A stretch of DNA of 64,000 bases from Cognatundibacterium curvum (GTDB lineage Bacteria > Pseudomonadota > Gammaproteobacteria > Burkholderiales > Burkholderiaceae_D): the NCBI RefSeq assembly GCF_014284235.1, contig NZ_JACOGD010000002.1, positions 124,001 to 188,000 on the forward strand, in the 5' to 3' direction. The notes beneath the pieces were generated by a model that ran no database searches, was not told where the DNA came from, and was given only the letters and a program-made list of their open reading frames with translations. Shown piece by piece: positions 47,092 through 56,518 of the stretch. Each line of letters begins with the position of its first letter. The first letter of the stretch is position 1. Both the position numbers and the translations under genes were made by a program.

Positions 47092-47904
47092 ATGTCTATC
47101 CCTGATCCTACTTCACACTCTCTGAGTGGTGAGTCCATCGTTATTGCTGCCAGCGAGCGCGTGTTGCAGGTGCTGACCTGTATCGCGCGTCAGGGCCAGC
47201 CGGTCCCGGTGCGCGAACTGGTGCTGCTGACAGGCTTGCCACAGAGTACCCTTTACCGTCATTTGCTGGTCTTAAAGAAGTGGGGCTGGGTGCAGGAACA
47301 TGCTAATAGCGGCCTGTATGAGCCGGGACCATTGGCGGTGCAACTGGCACATGGATTTGATCAACATTCCTGGCTGATGCAGGCGGCCAGCCAGGAAATC
47401 GGGCAGCTGGTACAGCGCTCCGGGGAAAGTGTGGGCTTATTGTGCTACCTGCACGGGCAAGTGGTTTGTCTGGATATGCAGGAAAGTCAGCAGGCTTTGC
47501 GCTGTTCATTCGCGAAAGGGCGTGCCCACGGTACGGTGCGCGGCGCATCGGCCAAAGCCCTGCTGGCATTTTCCTCAGCGGAGTTACGTCAGAGTCTGCT
47601 GGATCAGAATTTTCTCGAGCAGCAAAATCAGCACGATCAGCAAAATAAGCACAATCGGCGTGATCAGCGTGAGGTGCTGGAACTGGAGCTGGTTGAAATA
47701 AACAGGCGCGGCTATGCCACCAGTGAAAACGAAGTCGATCAGGGCGTGTGGGGTGTGAGCGCACCGGTGTTTGCAGGAAGAACTCAATTAGTTGCGACCC
47801 TGACCCTGATGGCTCCGGCACAGCGCAGCACCTTGCGGCAGCAGGAATTTATCAGCATGACGCGGGCGGCCGCTGACCGTATCAGCCGCGTTTTACAGTT
47901 CTGA
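47092..47904 (+). CDS. IclR family transcriptional regulator of the hut genes (inferred)
   Basis: A 270-residue IclR regulator. The N-terminal HTH has VPVRELVLLTGLPQSTLYRH, and the GAF-like effector domain contains RSGESVGLLCYLHGQVVCLD and RGYATSENEVDQGVWGVSAP. A Gln/Asn/His-rich insert at about residues 175-195 comes from an 18-base tandem repeat. It lies 40 bases upstream of hutG on the same strand, so it probably controls histidine breakdown in place of HutC; that is inference. It starts at ATG 47092, after an in-frame TTG. Confidence 0.88.
   Translation: MSIPDPTSHSLSGESIVIAASERVLQVLTCIARQGQPVPVRELVLLTGLPQSTLYRHLLVLKKWGWVQEHANSGLYEPGPLAVQLAHGFDQHSWLMQAASQEIGQLVQRSGESVGLLCYLHGQVVCLDMQESQQALRCSFAKGRAHGTVRGASAKALLAFSSAELRQSLLDQNFLEQQNQHDQQNKHNRRDQREVLELELVEINRRGYATSENEVDQGVWGVSAPVFAGRTQLVATLTLMAPAQRSTLRQQEFISMTRAAADRISRVLQF
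47620..47655 (+). repeat. 18-base tandem repeat inside the IclR gene
   Basis: Two adjacent copies of CAGCAAAATCAGCACGAT-like units (two mismatches) encoding QQNQHD and QQNKHN, inserted within the effector domain. Confidence 0.8.
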
Positions 47905-47944
47905 ACATCAGCAAATCATTTATTTATACAGGCAGGAGCACAGT

Positions 47945-48751
47945 ATGACAGCAGCTTTTCATTTCCAGGCCGGGACCGTCCCTTTGTTAATATCCATGCC
48001 GCACGTCGGAACCAGCATTGCACCGGAAGTGGCGGCACAGATGCTGCCGGTCGCTGCAGAAAAAGCCGATACCGACTGGCATTTGCCACTGCTGTACAAC
48101 ATGGCGCAGGACTTAGGCGCATCGATGCTGGTCGCCGAATATTCACGCTATGTGATCGATCTGAACCGTGCTCCTGACAACGCCAACCTGTATCCTGGCC
48201 AGGATACGACCGGTTTATGCCCGGTGGATACCTTCCATAAACAAGCGCTGTATGCGCCTGACCTGTTGCCTGATCAGGCTGAAGTGCAGCGTCGTATCCA
48301 ACACTACTGGCAGCCCTACCATCAGCAATTGCAGCGTGAACTGGAGCGCTTGCTGGCGCTGCATGGGCGCGTGGTGTTATGGGATGCGCATTCTATCGCT
48401 TCCGTCGTGCCACGTTTTTTTGAGGGACGTTTGCCGGATTTGAATTTTGGTACCGCAGATCAAAAAGCCTGTGCCCCGGCACTGCAACAGGCACTCGCAG
48501 ACAGCCTGCACAGCACGCCGGTAGCGGCTCCATACAGCCATGTATTTAATGGCCGTTTTAAAGGTGGCTATATCACCCGCCATTATGGTCAGCCTGAACG
48601 TGATATCCACGCAGTTCAGCTGGAAATGAGTCAGTGCGTTTATATGAATGAAGCAGCTCCCTATGCTTACCGGCCAGACCTCGCGCAGCAGGTGCAACCT
48701 GTGTTGCAAGCCTTACTGTCACGCTGCATCGCATTCGCGCAAGGAGAGTAA
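47945..48751 (+). CDS. hutG: N-formylglutamate deformylase
   Basis: Hydrolyses N-formyl-L-glutamate to glutamate and formate, the last step of the five-step histidine pathway. The 268-residue protein shows PLLISMPHVGTSIAPEV, TDWHLPLLY, SRYVIDLNRAPD and DAHSIASVVPRFFEGRLPDLN, then GGYITRHYGQPE, all family segments. GGCAGGAG lies before the ATG. It overlaps hutF by one base, so they are co-translated. Confidence 0.96.
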   Translation: MTAAFHFQAGTVPLLISMPHVGTSIAPEVAAQMLPVAAEKADTDWHLPLLYNMAQDLGASMLVAEYSRYVIDLNRAPDNANLYPGQDTTGLCPVDTFHKQALYAPDLLPDQAEVQRRIQHYWQPYHQQLQRELERLLALHGRVVLWDAHSIASVVPRFFEGRLPDLNFGTADQKACAPALQQALADSLHSTPVAAPYSHVFNGRFKGGYITRHYGQPERDIHAVQLEMSQCVYMNEAAPYAYRPDLAQQVQPVLQALLSRCIAFAQGE

Positions 48752-50121
48752 TGATGTCCACGAAAAGTTTATATGCACAGCATGCGCTGTTACCTCAGGG
48801 CTGGACGCAACAGGTACGCCTGCACTGGGATGCCAGCGGCAGTCTGACCCAGATAGAGAGCGGTGTGTCCGCCGCTGTGAATGAGCAGCAAGTGACGTGG
48901 CTGCTTCCGGGCATGAGTAATCTGCATTCGCATGCTTTTCAGCGTGCGATGGCAGGTATGACCGAAATGGCTGGCGACACGCAGGACAGTTTCTGGACCT
49001 GGCGTGACCTGATGTACCGCTATGCGCTGCATATCAGCCCGGAACAAAGTCAGGCCATCGCCGCCCAGTTGTATGCGGAATGTCTGCGTCAGGGCTACAC
49101 CGGGGTTTGTGAATTTCATTACCTGCACCGTGATCCTCAGGGCGCGATGTACGCACGGCCAGCGGAAATGGCGCAGCGCCTGATCGCGGCCGCGCGTCAG
49201 ACTGGCATAGGGATCACGATGCTGCCTGTGTTATACAGCTATGCTGATTTCCGTGAGCAGCCTTTGCGTGAGGATCAGCGTCGTTTTGCCACCCGTGTCG
49301 ACGATATCCTCGGTCTGGTGCAGGCGCTGGAACCGGAGCGTGATGCACAGACCGAAGTCGGTGTGGCACCACACTCCCTGCGCGCAGCCAGCATGACGCA
49401 AATCCGCGAACTGGTGAACGCTTTGCCAGCACAGCGTCCTGTGCATATCCATATCGCCGAACAGATGAAGGAAGTGCAGGCCTGTCTGGCCGCGACCAGG
49501 CGGCGTCCGGTTGAGTATCTGCTCGACAGCGGACTGCTGGACAACCGCTGGTGTCTGGTGCATGCGACACATATGACGCCGCAGGAAGTCAGCGCCGTGG
49601 CTGCCAGTGGTGCAGTGGCCGGTATTTGCACCAGTACCGAGGGTAATCTGGGCGATGGATTTTTCGATCTGCCTGAGTATCTGGCTGCGGGTGGACGTTT
49701 CGGTATAGGCAGCGACAGTCATGTGTCACAGAGTCCGGTCGAAGAGTTACGCTGGCTGGAATATGGTCAGCGTTTGCGGTTGCAGGGTCGTAATATCGCC
49801 AGCACGGCGACCCAAAAGCGGGTTGGTGATTTCCTGTGGCAGGCGGCTTTGCAGGGCGGTGCTCAGGCCAGCGCGCGGCCGGTCGGGCAGTTCAGTGTCG
49901 GCTACCGCGCTGATATGCTGGTGCTGGATGATACTCATCCGAATCTGGCTGGCTTAGCGAGTGAGCATGTGCTCAATAGCTGGCTGTTTGCCGGTAACGA
50001 CAATCTGGTGCGTGATGTCTATGTCGGTGGCCGGCAGGTGGTTCAAAACGGACGTCATTTTGACCAGGATGCGATTGCCGCTGCCTATACCAGCTGCATG
50101 CAGGAGTTACGCAAAGTTTGA
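48751..50121 (+). CDS. hutF: Formimidoylglutamate deiminase
   Basis: Converts N-formimidoyl-L-glutamate to N-formyl-L-glutamate and ammonia. The 456-residue amidohydrolase has the metal motif HSHAF in GMSNLHSHAFQRAMAG, a second His cluster VHIHIAEQ and VHATHMTPQEV, and the metal Asp in GIGSDSHVSQSP. Together with hutG it defines the five-step route; hutH, hutU and hutI are not in the window. Either ATG 48751 (overlapping the hutG stop) or 48754 could be the start; GGAG fits both. Confidence 0.96.
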   Translation: MMSTKSLYAQHALLPQGWTQQVRLHWDASGSLTQIESGVSAAVNEQQVTWLLPGMSNLHSHAFQRAMAGMTEMAGDTQDSFWTWRDLMYRYALHISPEQSQAIAAQLYAECLRQGYTGVCEFHYLHRDPQGAMYARPAEMAQRLIAAARQTGIGITMLPVLYSYADFREQPLREDQRRFATRVDDILGLVQALEPERDAQTEVGVAPHSLRAASMTQIRELVNALPAQRPVHIHIAEQMKEVQACLAATRRRPVEYLLDSGLLDNRWCLVHATHMTPQEVSAVAASGAVAGICTSTEGNLGDGFFDLPEYLAAGGRFGIGSDSHVSQSPVEELRWLEYGQRLRLQGRNIASTATQKRVGDFLWQAALQGGAQASARPVGQFSVGYRADMLVLDDTHPNLAGLASEHVLNSWLFAGNDNLVRDVYVGGRQVVQNGRHFDQDAIAAAYTSCMQELRKV

Positions 50122-50155
50122 TTGATACCCGGATCTGAACCCCCACCTTAAACGA

Positions 50156-50183
50156 AGGCACTGAGCTGCTACGCTCAGTGCCT
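50156..50183 (+). terminator. Perfect hairpin after hutF
   Basis: An 11-base perfect stem AGGCACTGAGC/GCTCAGTGCCT with a TGCTAC loop, 34 bases after the hutF stop. There is no T-run, so it may protect the 3' end or act as a weak terminator. Confidence 0.5.
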
Positions 50184-50516
50184 GTCGCCCTGAAGTCAGT
50201 CTGTACTTCTACGCTTTTATCTCCGCTTTCCACAATTTCATTCAGAAAAAAACCTGGTTCATCGCAGGAATACGGGTTTTGGTCACCAGTTCCACCTTTT
50301 CTTGTTGAATTTGTTATGCTGCATCTACGTTTTGTCTTATGTCTGGGACTTGAACAGAGCTGCTGCATCTGCAGTTGTGTCAGGGCTGGCAGTCGCATTG
50401 CCATCGCCGCCGCATCTTGCCGCAATGATTTTGCTGAAGTCCCCATCAAAACGAACATGCACGTATGCGTCAGAAATTTGCAGTGAATTTAACCGTTTAT
50501 ATGAAATGGAATCTCA
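50184..50516. other. Intergenic region without a recognised gene
   Basis: About 330 bases between the hutF hairpin and the M16 peptidase gene. I see no convincing small gene, tRNA or riboswitch. It must contain the promoter of the peptidase; no clear -35/-10 pair stood out. Confidence 0.5.
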
Positions 50517-53279
50517 ATGAAACTCAAACCTATCTGTTTTGCTGTTGCTCTGGCTGTTAGCACTGCCGCCGCGATGCCAGCGATGGCTGCCGCGCCGAAA
50601 GCAGTTGCTGCCGCCACCGCTTATACCTCGGTTGAAGGCATTACTGAATACCGCCTCGCGAATGGCTTGCGCGTCTTGCTGGCCCCCGATGCGTCCAAGC
50701 CAACCACCACGGTCAATGTGACCTATCTGGTGGGCTCGCGTCATGAAAGTTATGGCGAAACAGGGATGGCCCATTTGCTTGAACATATGGTATTCAAAGG
50801 GACGAAAACCAGCGGCAATATCATGCAGGAATTGAGTAAGCGCGGTATGCAGTTCAATGGTACGACTTTCTATGACCGTACCAATTATTTTGAAACTTTC
50901 CCGGCCAGTGAAGATAATCTGCAATGGGCGCTGACTATGGAAGCGGACCGCATGGTCAACTCCAAAATTGCACGCGTTGACCTTGATACCGAATTCTCCG
51001 TCGTCCGCAATGAAATGGAAATGGGTGAAAACAATCCCTTCTCCGTTCTGTGGAAGCAGCTCAGTGCCGTTACCTTTGACTGGCACAATTATGGTCACAG
51101 CACCATCGGTGCACGCTCTGACGTGGAAGGCGTGAAGATCGATAATCTGCAAGCCTTTTACCGCAAATACTATCAGCCGGATAATGCGGTGCTGATGGTG
51201 GCCGGTAAATTTGATGCGCAGAAAACCCTGGCGCTGATAGAAAAAACTTTCGGTGCCATCGCCAAGCCAAAACGCGAGCTGACCACTACCTGGACCCGTG
51301 AAGCACCGCGTGATGGTGTACGTGAAGTCACCGTACGTCGTGTCAGCGATCAGCAATTAGCTGCCGTACTGTATCCAACTGCACCAGGCAGCCACGTTGA
51401 TGCTGCTGCCGTCTCTGCATTGACCGAAATTATCGGTTCCTCGCCAAATGGCCGTCTGCATAAGCAACTGGTAGAAACCAAGCAAGCTGTGGGCGTTGAT
51501 AATATCGCTTTCCAACTGGCAGAGCCTGGTTATGCGGTATTCCTGGCCAGCCTGTCCAAAGATCAGAATATGGAGCAGGCTAAGAAGACTTTGATCGAGA
51601 CTGTGGAGGGCGTGGTCAAACAACCCGTAACCGAAGCAGAATTGAAATTTGCTAAAACCAATCTGCTGAATCAGCTGGAAAAAACCATCAATGACCCACA
51701 AAAATTGTGTGTCGCGATGTCGGAATCCATCGCCCTCGGTGACTGGCGTTTGTTCTTTATCGAACGTGACCGCATCGAAGCACTCACGATTGCCGATATA
51801 CAGCGCGTGGCGCAAAACTACCTGAAGCCGGACAACCGCAGCTTTGGTCAGTTCCTGCCTGTAGCACAGCCAGACCGTGCAGAAATCCCGGCCGCACCGG
51901 ATGTCGCGAAACTGGTCGATGGCTATAAAGGGCGTGCCACTGTCGCTGCTGGTGAAACCTTCGATGCCAGCCCGGCTAACATCGACAAACGCACCGAACG
52001 CCTGACGCTGGCGAATGGCGCCAAAGTCGCGCTGCTGGCCAAGAAAACCCGCGGCGAAACCGTCAATGGTCGCATGGTATTCCATTTTGGTGATGAAAAC
52101 ACCTTGTTTGGTCAGTCTGTACCCGCCGATCTGACCGCTGACATGTTGTTGCGCGGTGCGGGCAAATTGAGCCGTACTGAGATCGAAACTAAACTGGGTG
52201 AGCTCAAAGCCAAGCTCGATATCAAAGGCTCGGGTCAGAATCTGACTGTCAGCTTTGATACTGTGCGCGCTAATCTGCCAGCCCTGATGGATCTGATCCG
52301 CGATATATTGCGTGCCCCGACTTTCCCGCAAGCAGAATTTGACTTGCTGGTGAAGGAAAATGCAGCGGCGATCGAAGCGCAGAAAAACGAGCCTCAGGCA
52401 GTTGCCAGCCGTGCGTTAAATGCCTTGCGCAATGCGCCGTATAAGAAAGGCGATATTCGCTACACGGCAGATCTGGAAGACTCACTGGCCGCCTACAATG
52501 CAGCCAAACTGGACAGCGTAAAGAACTTCTACAAAAATTTCTACGGTGCCAGCGCAGCAGAAATCAGTCTGGTCGGTGATTTTGATGCTGCCGCAGTCAA
52601 GGCCAAACTGGCGTCTGTAGTGGGCGACTGGAAGAGCCCGTCCAGGTTCACCCGCGCACCTGATCTGAATGTCGATGCGGCTGGTCAGGCTAAATTGCTG
52701 GAAACACCGGATAAGGCGAATGCCTTCTACCTCGCAGCTTTGCCATTCCAGATGAATGATCAGGCCGCTGATTATCCAGCCCTGCGTCTGGCGAACTCGA
52801 TATTGGGTGGTGGTATCAAATCTCGTCTGTTCAACCGTCTGCGTCAGAAGGATGGCATCAGCTACGGCGCTGGCAGTGGTTTGAACGTGCCTGCACTGGA
52901 TAACAATGCGAGTGTCGCCTTGTATGCGATCTATGCACCGCAAAACCTGCAGAAATTGCAGAATGGCGTGAAAGAGGAACTTGCCTTGCTGATTAAAGAT
53001 GGCGTGACGGCAGAAGAACTGGCTGATGCGAAAAAATCCATCGCTCAGGAAACCAATGTGCGCCGTGCCCAGGACCCTGCATTGGCGGGTGCCCTGCGTG
53101 GACAGCTGTACCTGAACCGTACAATGGCGTTTGAAGCGGAGATGGATGCCAAGCTGGCTGCGGTGACTTTGGAACAGGTGAATGCAGCGATCCGCAAATA
53201 CCTGAAGCCGGACAGCTTCGCCCACTTTTACGCGGGTGATTTTGCCGGCGCTGCAAAGAAAGCGGCAGCAGCGAAGTAA
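50517..53279 (+). CDS. M16 family zinc metallopeptidase (pitrilysin type), exported
   Basis: A 920-residue protein with a signal peptide (to about AMAAA, residue 25) and two fused M16 units. The first carries the inverted zinc motif HLLEH at residues 86-90 with the distal Glu in VVRNEMEMGENN; the second lacks HxxEH and is the structural half, with LRLANSILGGGIKSRLFNRLR. Such proteins degrade peptides in the periplasm. It is a single gene with its own terminator, near two other exported peptidases (40.2-46.2 kb). Confidence 0.94.
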   Translation: MKLKPICFAVALAVSTAAAMPAMAAAPKAVAAATAYTSVEGITEYRLANGLRVLLAPDASKPTTTVNVTYLVGSRHESYGETGMAHLLEHMVFKGTKTSGNIMQELSKRGMQFNGTTFYDRTNYFETFPASEDNLQWALTMEADRMVNSKIARVDLDTEFSVVRNEMEMGENNPFSVLWKQLSAVTFDWHNYGHSTIGARSDVEGVKIDNLQAFYRKYYQPDNAVLMVAGKFDAQKTLALIEKTFGAIAKPKRELTTTWTREAPRDGVREVTVRRVSDQQLAAVLYPTAPGSHVDAAAVSALTEIIGSSPNGRLHKQLVETKQAVGVDNIAFQLAEPGYAVFLASLSKDQNMEQAKKTLIETVEGVVKQPVTEAELKFAKTNLLNQLEKTINDPQKLCVAMSESIALGDWRLFFIERDRIEALTIADIQRVAQNYLKPDNRSFGQFLPVAQPDRAEIPAAPDVAKLVDGYKGRATVAAGETFDASPANIDKRTERLTLANGAKVALLAKKTRGETVNGRMVFHFGDENTLFGQSVPADLTADMLLRGAGKLSRTEIETKLGELKAKLDIKGSGQNLTVSFDTVRANLPALMDLIRDILRAPTFPQAEFDLLVKENAAAIEAQKNEPQAVASRALNALRNAPYKKGDIRYTADLEDSLAAYNAAKLDSVKNFYKNFYGASAAEISLVGDFDAAAVKAKLASVVGDWKSPSRFTRAPDLNVDAAGQAKLLETPDKANAFYLAALPFQMNDQAADYPALRLANSILGGGIKSRLFNRLRQKDGISYGAGSGLNVPALDNNASVALYAIYAPQNLQKLQNGVKEELALLIKDGVTAEELADAKKSIAQETNVRRAQDPALAGALRGQLYLNRTMAFEAEMDAKLAAVTLEQVNAAIRKYLKPDSFAHFYAGDFAGAAKKAAAAK

Positions 53280-53288
53280 GTTGCCCAA

Positions 53289-53347
53289 GACCGCCGCAGC
53301 TGGCGGTCTGAGCAAGAAAAAAGGCACCGGGTTTCCGGTGCCTTTTT
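53289..53347. terminator. Tandem hairpins: bidirectional terminator (M16 gene / aroG)
   Basis: GACCGCC/GGCGGTC (53289-53308) is followed by AAGGCACCGG/CCGGTGCCTT with a GTTT loop (53321-53344), flanked by an A-run and a T-run. The second hairpin can end transcription from both convergent genes. Confidence 0.93.
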
Positions 53348-53360
53348 TTGTATCAGCGAC

Positions 53361-54425
53361 TTATTCAGCCTGCTTCTGACGCAAGCGTTCTGCAGCAGCG
53401 CGCAACATGCTGACCGTGGTATCCCAGTCGACGCAGCCATCCGTTACTGAACAGCCGTACTTGAGTTCGCTCAGATCGGCAGGAATAGCCTGATTACCGG
53501 CGACCAGATTCGACTCTATCATCACCCCCACAATAGACTGATTGCCATTGGCGATCTGGTTCACCACATCGGCCATGACCAGGGGCTGTAATTCCGGTTT
53601 CTTATAGCTGTTAGCATGCGAGCAGTCGACCACGATATTCGGTGCCAGCTTGGCTTTCACTAAAGCTTGCTGCGCCATTGCAACCGATACTGTGTCGTAG
53701 TTAGGACGGTCACCGCCACCACGCAATACCACGTGACCGTAAGGATTCCCGCTGGTACGCACGATCGCTACCCGGCCCTGACCATTCAAGCCGAGGAAGG
53801 AATGCGGATGGGAGGCTGACAGGATCGCATTGATCGCGATGCTGATGTCACCATCGGTACCGTTTTTAAAACCTACCGGTGTCGACAAGCCGGACGACAT
53901 TTCTCTATGCGTTTGTGATTCGGTAGTACGGGCGCCGATTGCGGTCCAGGCGATCAGGTCACCCAGGTATTGCGGAGAAATCGGATCGAGCGCTTCAGTC
54001 GCTGTCGGCAAGCCCAGTTCGCACACATCGAGCAGGAAGCGGCGCGCTTTTTCCATGCCTTCATCGACACGGAAGGAATCATCCATATAAGGATCGTTGA
54101 TATAGCCTTTCCAGCCTGTGGTGGTGCGTGGTTTTTCAAAATACACCCGCATCACCAGCAGCATCACGTCGCTGAGTTCTTCCTGCAGAGCTTTCAGGCG
54201 CCGCGCATAATCCAGACCCGCCACTGGATCGTGGATAGAGCAGGGGCCGACCACCACGAACAGGCGCGGGTCTTTGCGGTCCAGGATGGCGCGCAGGGTT
54301 TCGCGGCTTTTTTCTACGACATCGCCAGCCAGTTCGCTCAAAGGCAGACGGGCATGCAGTTCTTCCGGTGTCGGCATGGTGTCGAATGCGCTGACATTAA
54401 TATTTTCTAAAGCGGCTTGAGTCAT
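53361..54425 (-). CDS. aroG: 3-deoxy-7-phosphoheptulonate synthase, class I
   Basis: DAHP synthase, first step of the shikimate pathway, condensing PEP and erythrose 4-phosphate. The 354-residue protein has VVGPCSIHDP, MRVYFEKPRTTTGWKG, GARTTESQTHREMSSGLS, GFKNGTDG and DCSHANSYKK, all class I alpha signatures. Which aromatic amino acid inhibits it is not certain from motifs. Two hairpins lie in the leader 55-105 bases before the start. Confidence 0.97.
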   Translation of the reverse strand: MTQAALENINVSAFDTMPTPEELHARLPLSELAGDVVEKSRETLRAILDRKDPRLFVVVGPCSIHDPVAGLDYARRLKALQEELSDVMLLVMRVYFEKPRTTTGWKGYINDPYMDDSFRVDEGMEKARRFLLDVCELGLPTATEALDPISPQYLGDLIAWTAIGARTTESQTHREMSSGLSTPVGFKNGTDGDISIAINAILSASHPHSFLGLNGQGRVAIVRTSGNPYGHVVLRGGGDRPNYDTVSVAMAQQALVKAKLAPNIVVDCSHANSYKKPELQPLVMADVVNQIANGNQSIVGVMIESNLVAGNQAIPADLSELKYGCSVTDGCVDWDTTVSMLRAAAERLRQKQAE

Positions 54426-54479
54426 TGTTATTTCTTAAATGAGAGGTGAGTCTTAGGGCGATACGCTAAGTGTACTAAA

Positions 54480-54530
54480 GCAGGTCCCGGGCAATTGCGG
54501 GACTGCATGGGCGACGGGGGTGGTGTCGCC
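54480..54530 (-). promoter_or_regulatory. Paired hairpins in the aroG leader
   Basis: Hairpin GCAG-TCCCG/CGGGA-CTGC with one bulged G (54480-54506) and hairpin GGCGAC/GTCGCC (54510-54530) lie in tandem upstream of aroG. On the minus strand TTTAGTAC follows the first. They could belong to a regulated leader, but no aromatic-rich leader peptide was seen. The rest of the 54426-54787 gap shows no gene. Confidence 0.35.
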
Positions 54531-54787
54531 GGGCTTAGTTCCGGATAGGATGTAGCGCGTCAGCCGAATAAATCGCTGTTTATTATGACGCAAAATCCTG
54601 TTGCGCTGCAAAACCCGCCATTTTCCTGGTTTTACCCGTCCTGTTGTTGATCTGCGTAAGAAGATCTGTTCCGGTATGCCGCTGCTGTACGTGGCACAAT
54701 GGCATTCTTTTGGATCGTCAGCACAGCCAGGTTTGCCACACCTTGCCACTGCGTCTGTCCTTGGTATTTTACAAAGCGATAGTGAAT

Positions 54788-55543
54788 ATGTTGAGCAGTC
54801 TACAAATCCAGACCTTTCAGGATCAGGGTTATCTGATTTTACCCGGGCTGGCGGGTTCCGATTTTTGTGAACAGGTATTGGCCTATGCGCAGCAGGCGGT
54901 ACAGCAACAGAGCCAGCCTGTCGAGTACGAAGCAGACACCCGTTACCCGGGTGCTCCGGCATCACGCGATGCAGAAGGCGGGCTGACTTCGCGTCGCCTG
55001 TTACAGGCCTATGCGCGCGATCCTTTGCTGGCAGAATGGGCGACCGGCGCTGCGCTGAGTCAGCCCTTATTGCAGTTATTAGGGGATGGTGCTTTGCTGT
55101 CGCAGGCTCACCATAACTGCATCATGACCAAGCAGCCACAGTATTCAACCGCAACCGGCTGGCATCGTGACAGCCGCTATTGGGGCTTTGCACGTGCAGA
55201 ACTGGTGTCTGCCTGGCTGGCTCTGCGCAATGAGACGATACAGAATGGCTGTCTGCTGGTGATTCCAGCTTCGCACCGCTGGAAGGTGCAGCCGGAACAG
55301 CTCGATGCCGCTCAGTTCCTGCGCAGTGACGTGGAACAGAATCAGGCCTTGCTGGCGCAGGCAGTGCCTGTGCCTTTGCAACAGGGCGACGTCTTGCTGT
55401 TCCATAGTAATTTGTTCCACGCTGCGGGCAAAAACCATACCGCGCAGACGAAGTTTTCTATGGTGTTCACTTACCGCGCTGCTGATAATCCACCACAAGC
55501 CGGTAGCCGTTCCGCCAGCCTGCCTGAGATTACTTTGGTCTGA
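54788..55543 (+). CDS. Phytanoyl-CoA dioxygenase (PhyH) family protein
   Basis: A 251-residue Fe(II)/2-oxoglutarate oxygenase. The metal pair His126/Asp128 lies in TGWHRDSRYWG and the distal His is probably His211 in SNLFHAAGKNHT, with the co-substrate Arg in FSMVFTYRA. The substrate is unknown; bacterial members act on small molecules. ATG 54788 begins MLSSLQIQTFQDQGYLILPG, the family start; the open frame upstream is rejected. A hydrolase gene follows 39 bases later. Confidence 0.88.
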   Translation: MLSSLQIQTFQDQGYLILPGLAGSDFCEQVLAYAQQAVQQQSQPVEYEADTRYPGAPASRDAEGGLTSRRLLQAYARDPLLAEWATGAALSQPLLQLLGDGALLSQAHHNCIMTKQPQYSTATGWHRDSRYWGFARAELVSAWLALRNETIQNGCLLVIPASHRWKVQPEQLDAAQFLRSDVEQNQALLAQAVPVPLQQGDVLLFHSNLFHAAGKNHTAQTKFSMVFTYRAADNPPQAGSRSASLPEITLV

Positions 55544-55582
55544 GTTGCGCTGAATTGCATAGGCGATCAAACAGGGGAATTC

Positions 55583-56518
55583 ATGTCGGAATACAGTGTG
55601 GGGCGCTATGCCAGACGATGCGCTGCAGTCACCGTTCAATTCGCTGCTTGTTTGCCGCTGATGGTGGCGAGCAGCCAGGCGGCAGCACAAACACAGCCCT
55701 GGCATACCTTTACTGCCTGTGGTGGTTTGCAGTTTGATTTTTTGCCAGCTGCTGGCAGCGGCGCGAAAGCCGAGACTGCAACAGCACCTGCACCGCTGGT
55801 ACTGGTGGTGCATGGCGGTGGCTGGAGTAGTGGTTCGCGTGAGGATTATCACGGATTACAGAGCTGGCTTAGTCAGCAGGGACTGGCCTCACTCAGCATT
55901 GATTACAGACTGGCTCCAGCCGCGAGGTTTCCCGCGCAGGCAGAGGACACGCGTTGCGCTCTGCAGTGGGTACAGCAACAGGCACCGGCCTTAGGCATAC
56001 AGTCTCAGCGGCTGGCTGGCTTTGGTATTTCAGCGGGTGCGCATTTGCTGGCGCTGACTGCGCTCCAGACGCCGATGGTGCAGCCCTCAGCAAAAAAAAC
56101 AGCAGCTTTACGTTGCGTGGTTTTGCATGGTGCGCCTACTGACTTACTGGCCTGGTGGCGCAGTTCTCCGGACGATATGAGCAGGCCCATGTCCCAGCGC
56201 CGGATGTTGATGCAGTTGTTTGGGCAGGGACCGGAGCGCGCTGAGACGGAAGCAGCTTATCGCGCCGCCAGTCCGCTGTATCACTTGAAAAACCTCAGTT
56301 TAGGTTCTGGCGGGCCGCGCTGGCTATTACTACATGGCGAACAGGATGTGACTGTGCCCGTACAGCAAGCACAACGATTTACCGATGCCATCAAGGCAGC
56401 CGGTGGGCAGGCTGAGCTGCTGCGTTTGCCGGACACCGGTCATATCGGTTTTGGCACGCATGACCGACTGGTCGCCGCGCGTGTCAGTCGTTTTTACCAG
56501 GACTGTCTGAAAAAATAG
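55583..56518 (+). CDS. Alpha/beta hydrolase (HSL-type esterase), exported
   Basis: A 311-residue esterase. The N-terminal 35 residues look like a signal peptide (basic start, AACLPLMVASS core, AAA end). The oxyanion motif HGGGW is at residues 77-81 and the nucleophile Ser150 lies in GFGISAGAH; the catalytic His is in DTGHIGFG and the Asp is probably in HGEQDVTVP. It resembles the hormone-sensitive-lipase family. The upstream PhyH gene may share its promoter. Confidence 0.9.
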   Translation: MSEYSVGRYARRCAAVTVQFAACLPLMVASSQAAAQTQPWHTFTACGGLQFDFLPAAGSGAKAETATAPAPLVLVVHGGGWSSGSREDYHGLQSWLSQQGLASLSIDYRLAPAARFPAQAEDTRCALQWVQQQAPALGIQSQRLAGFGISAGAHLLALTALQTPMVQPSAKKTAALRCVVLHGAPTDLLAWWRSSPDDMSRPMSQRRMLMQLFGQGPERAETEAAYRAASPLYHLKNLSLGSGGPRWLLLHGEQDVTVPVQQAQRFTDAIKAAGGQAELLRLPDTGHIGFGTHDRLVAARVSRFYQDCLKK

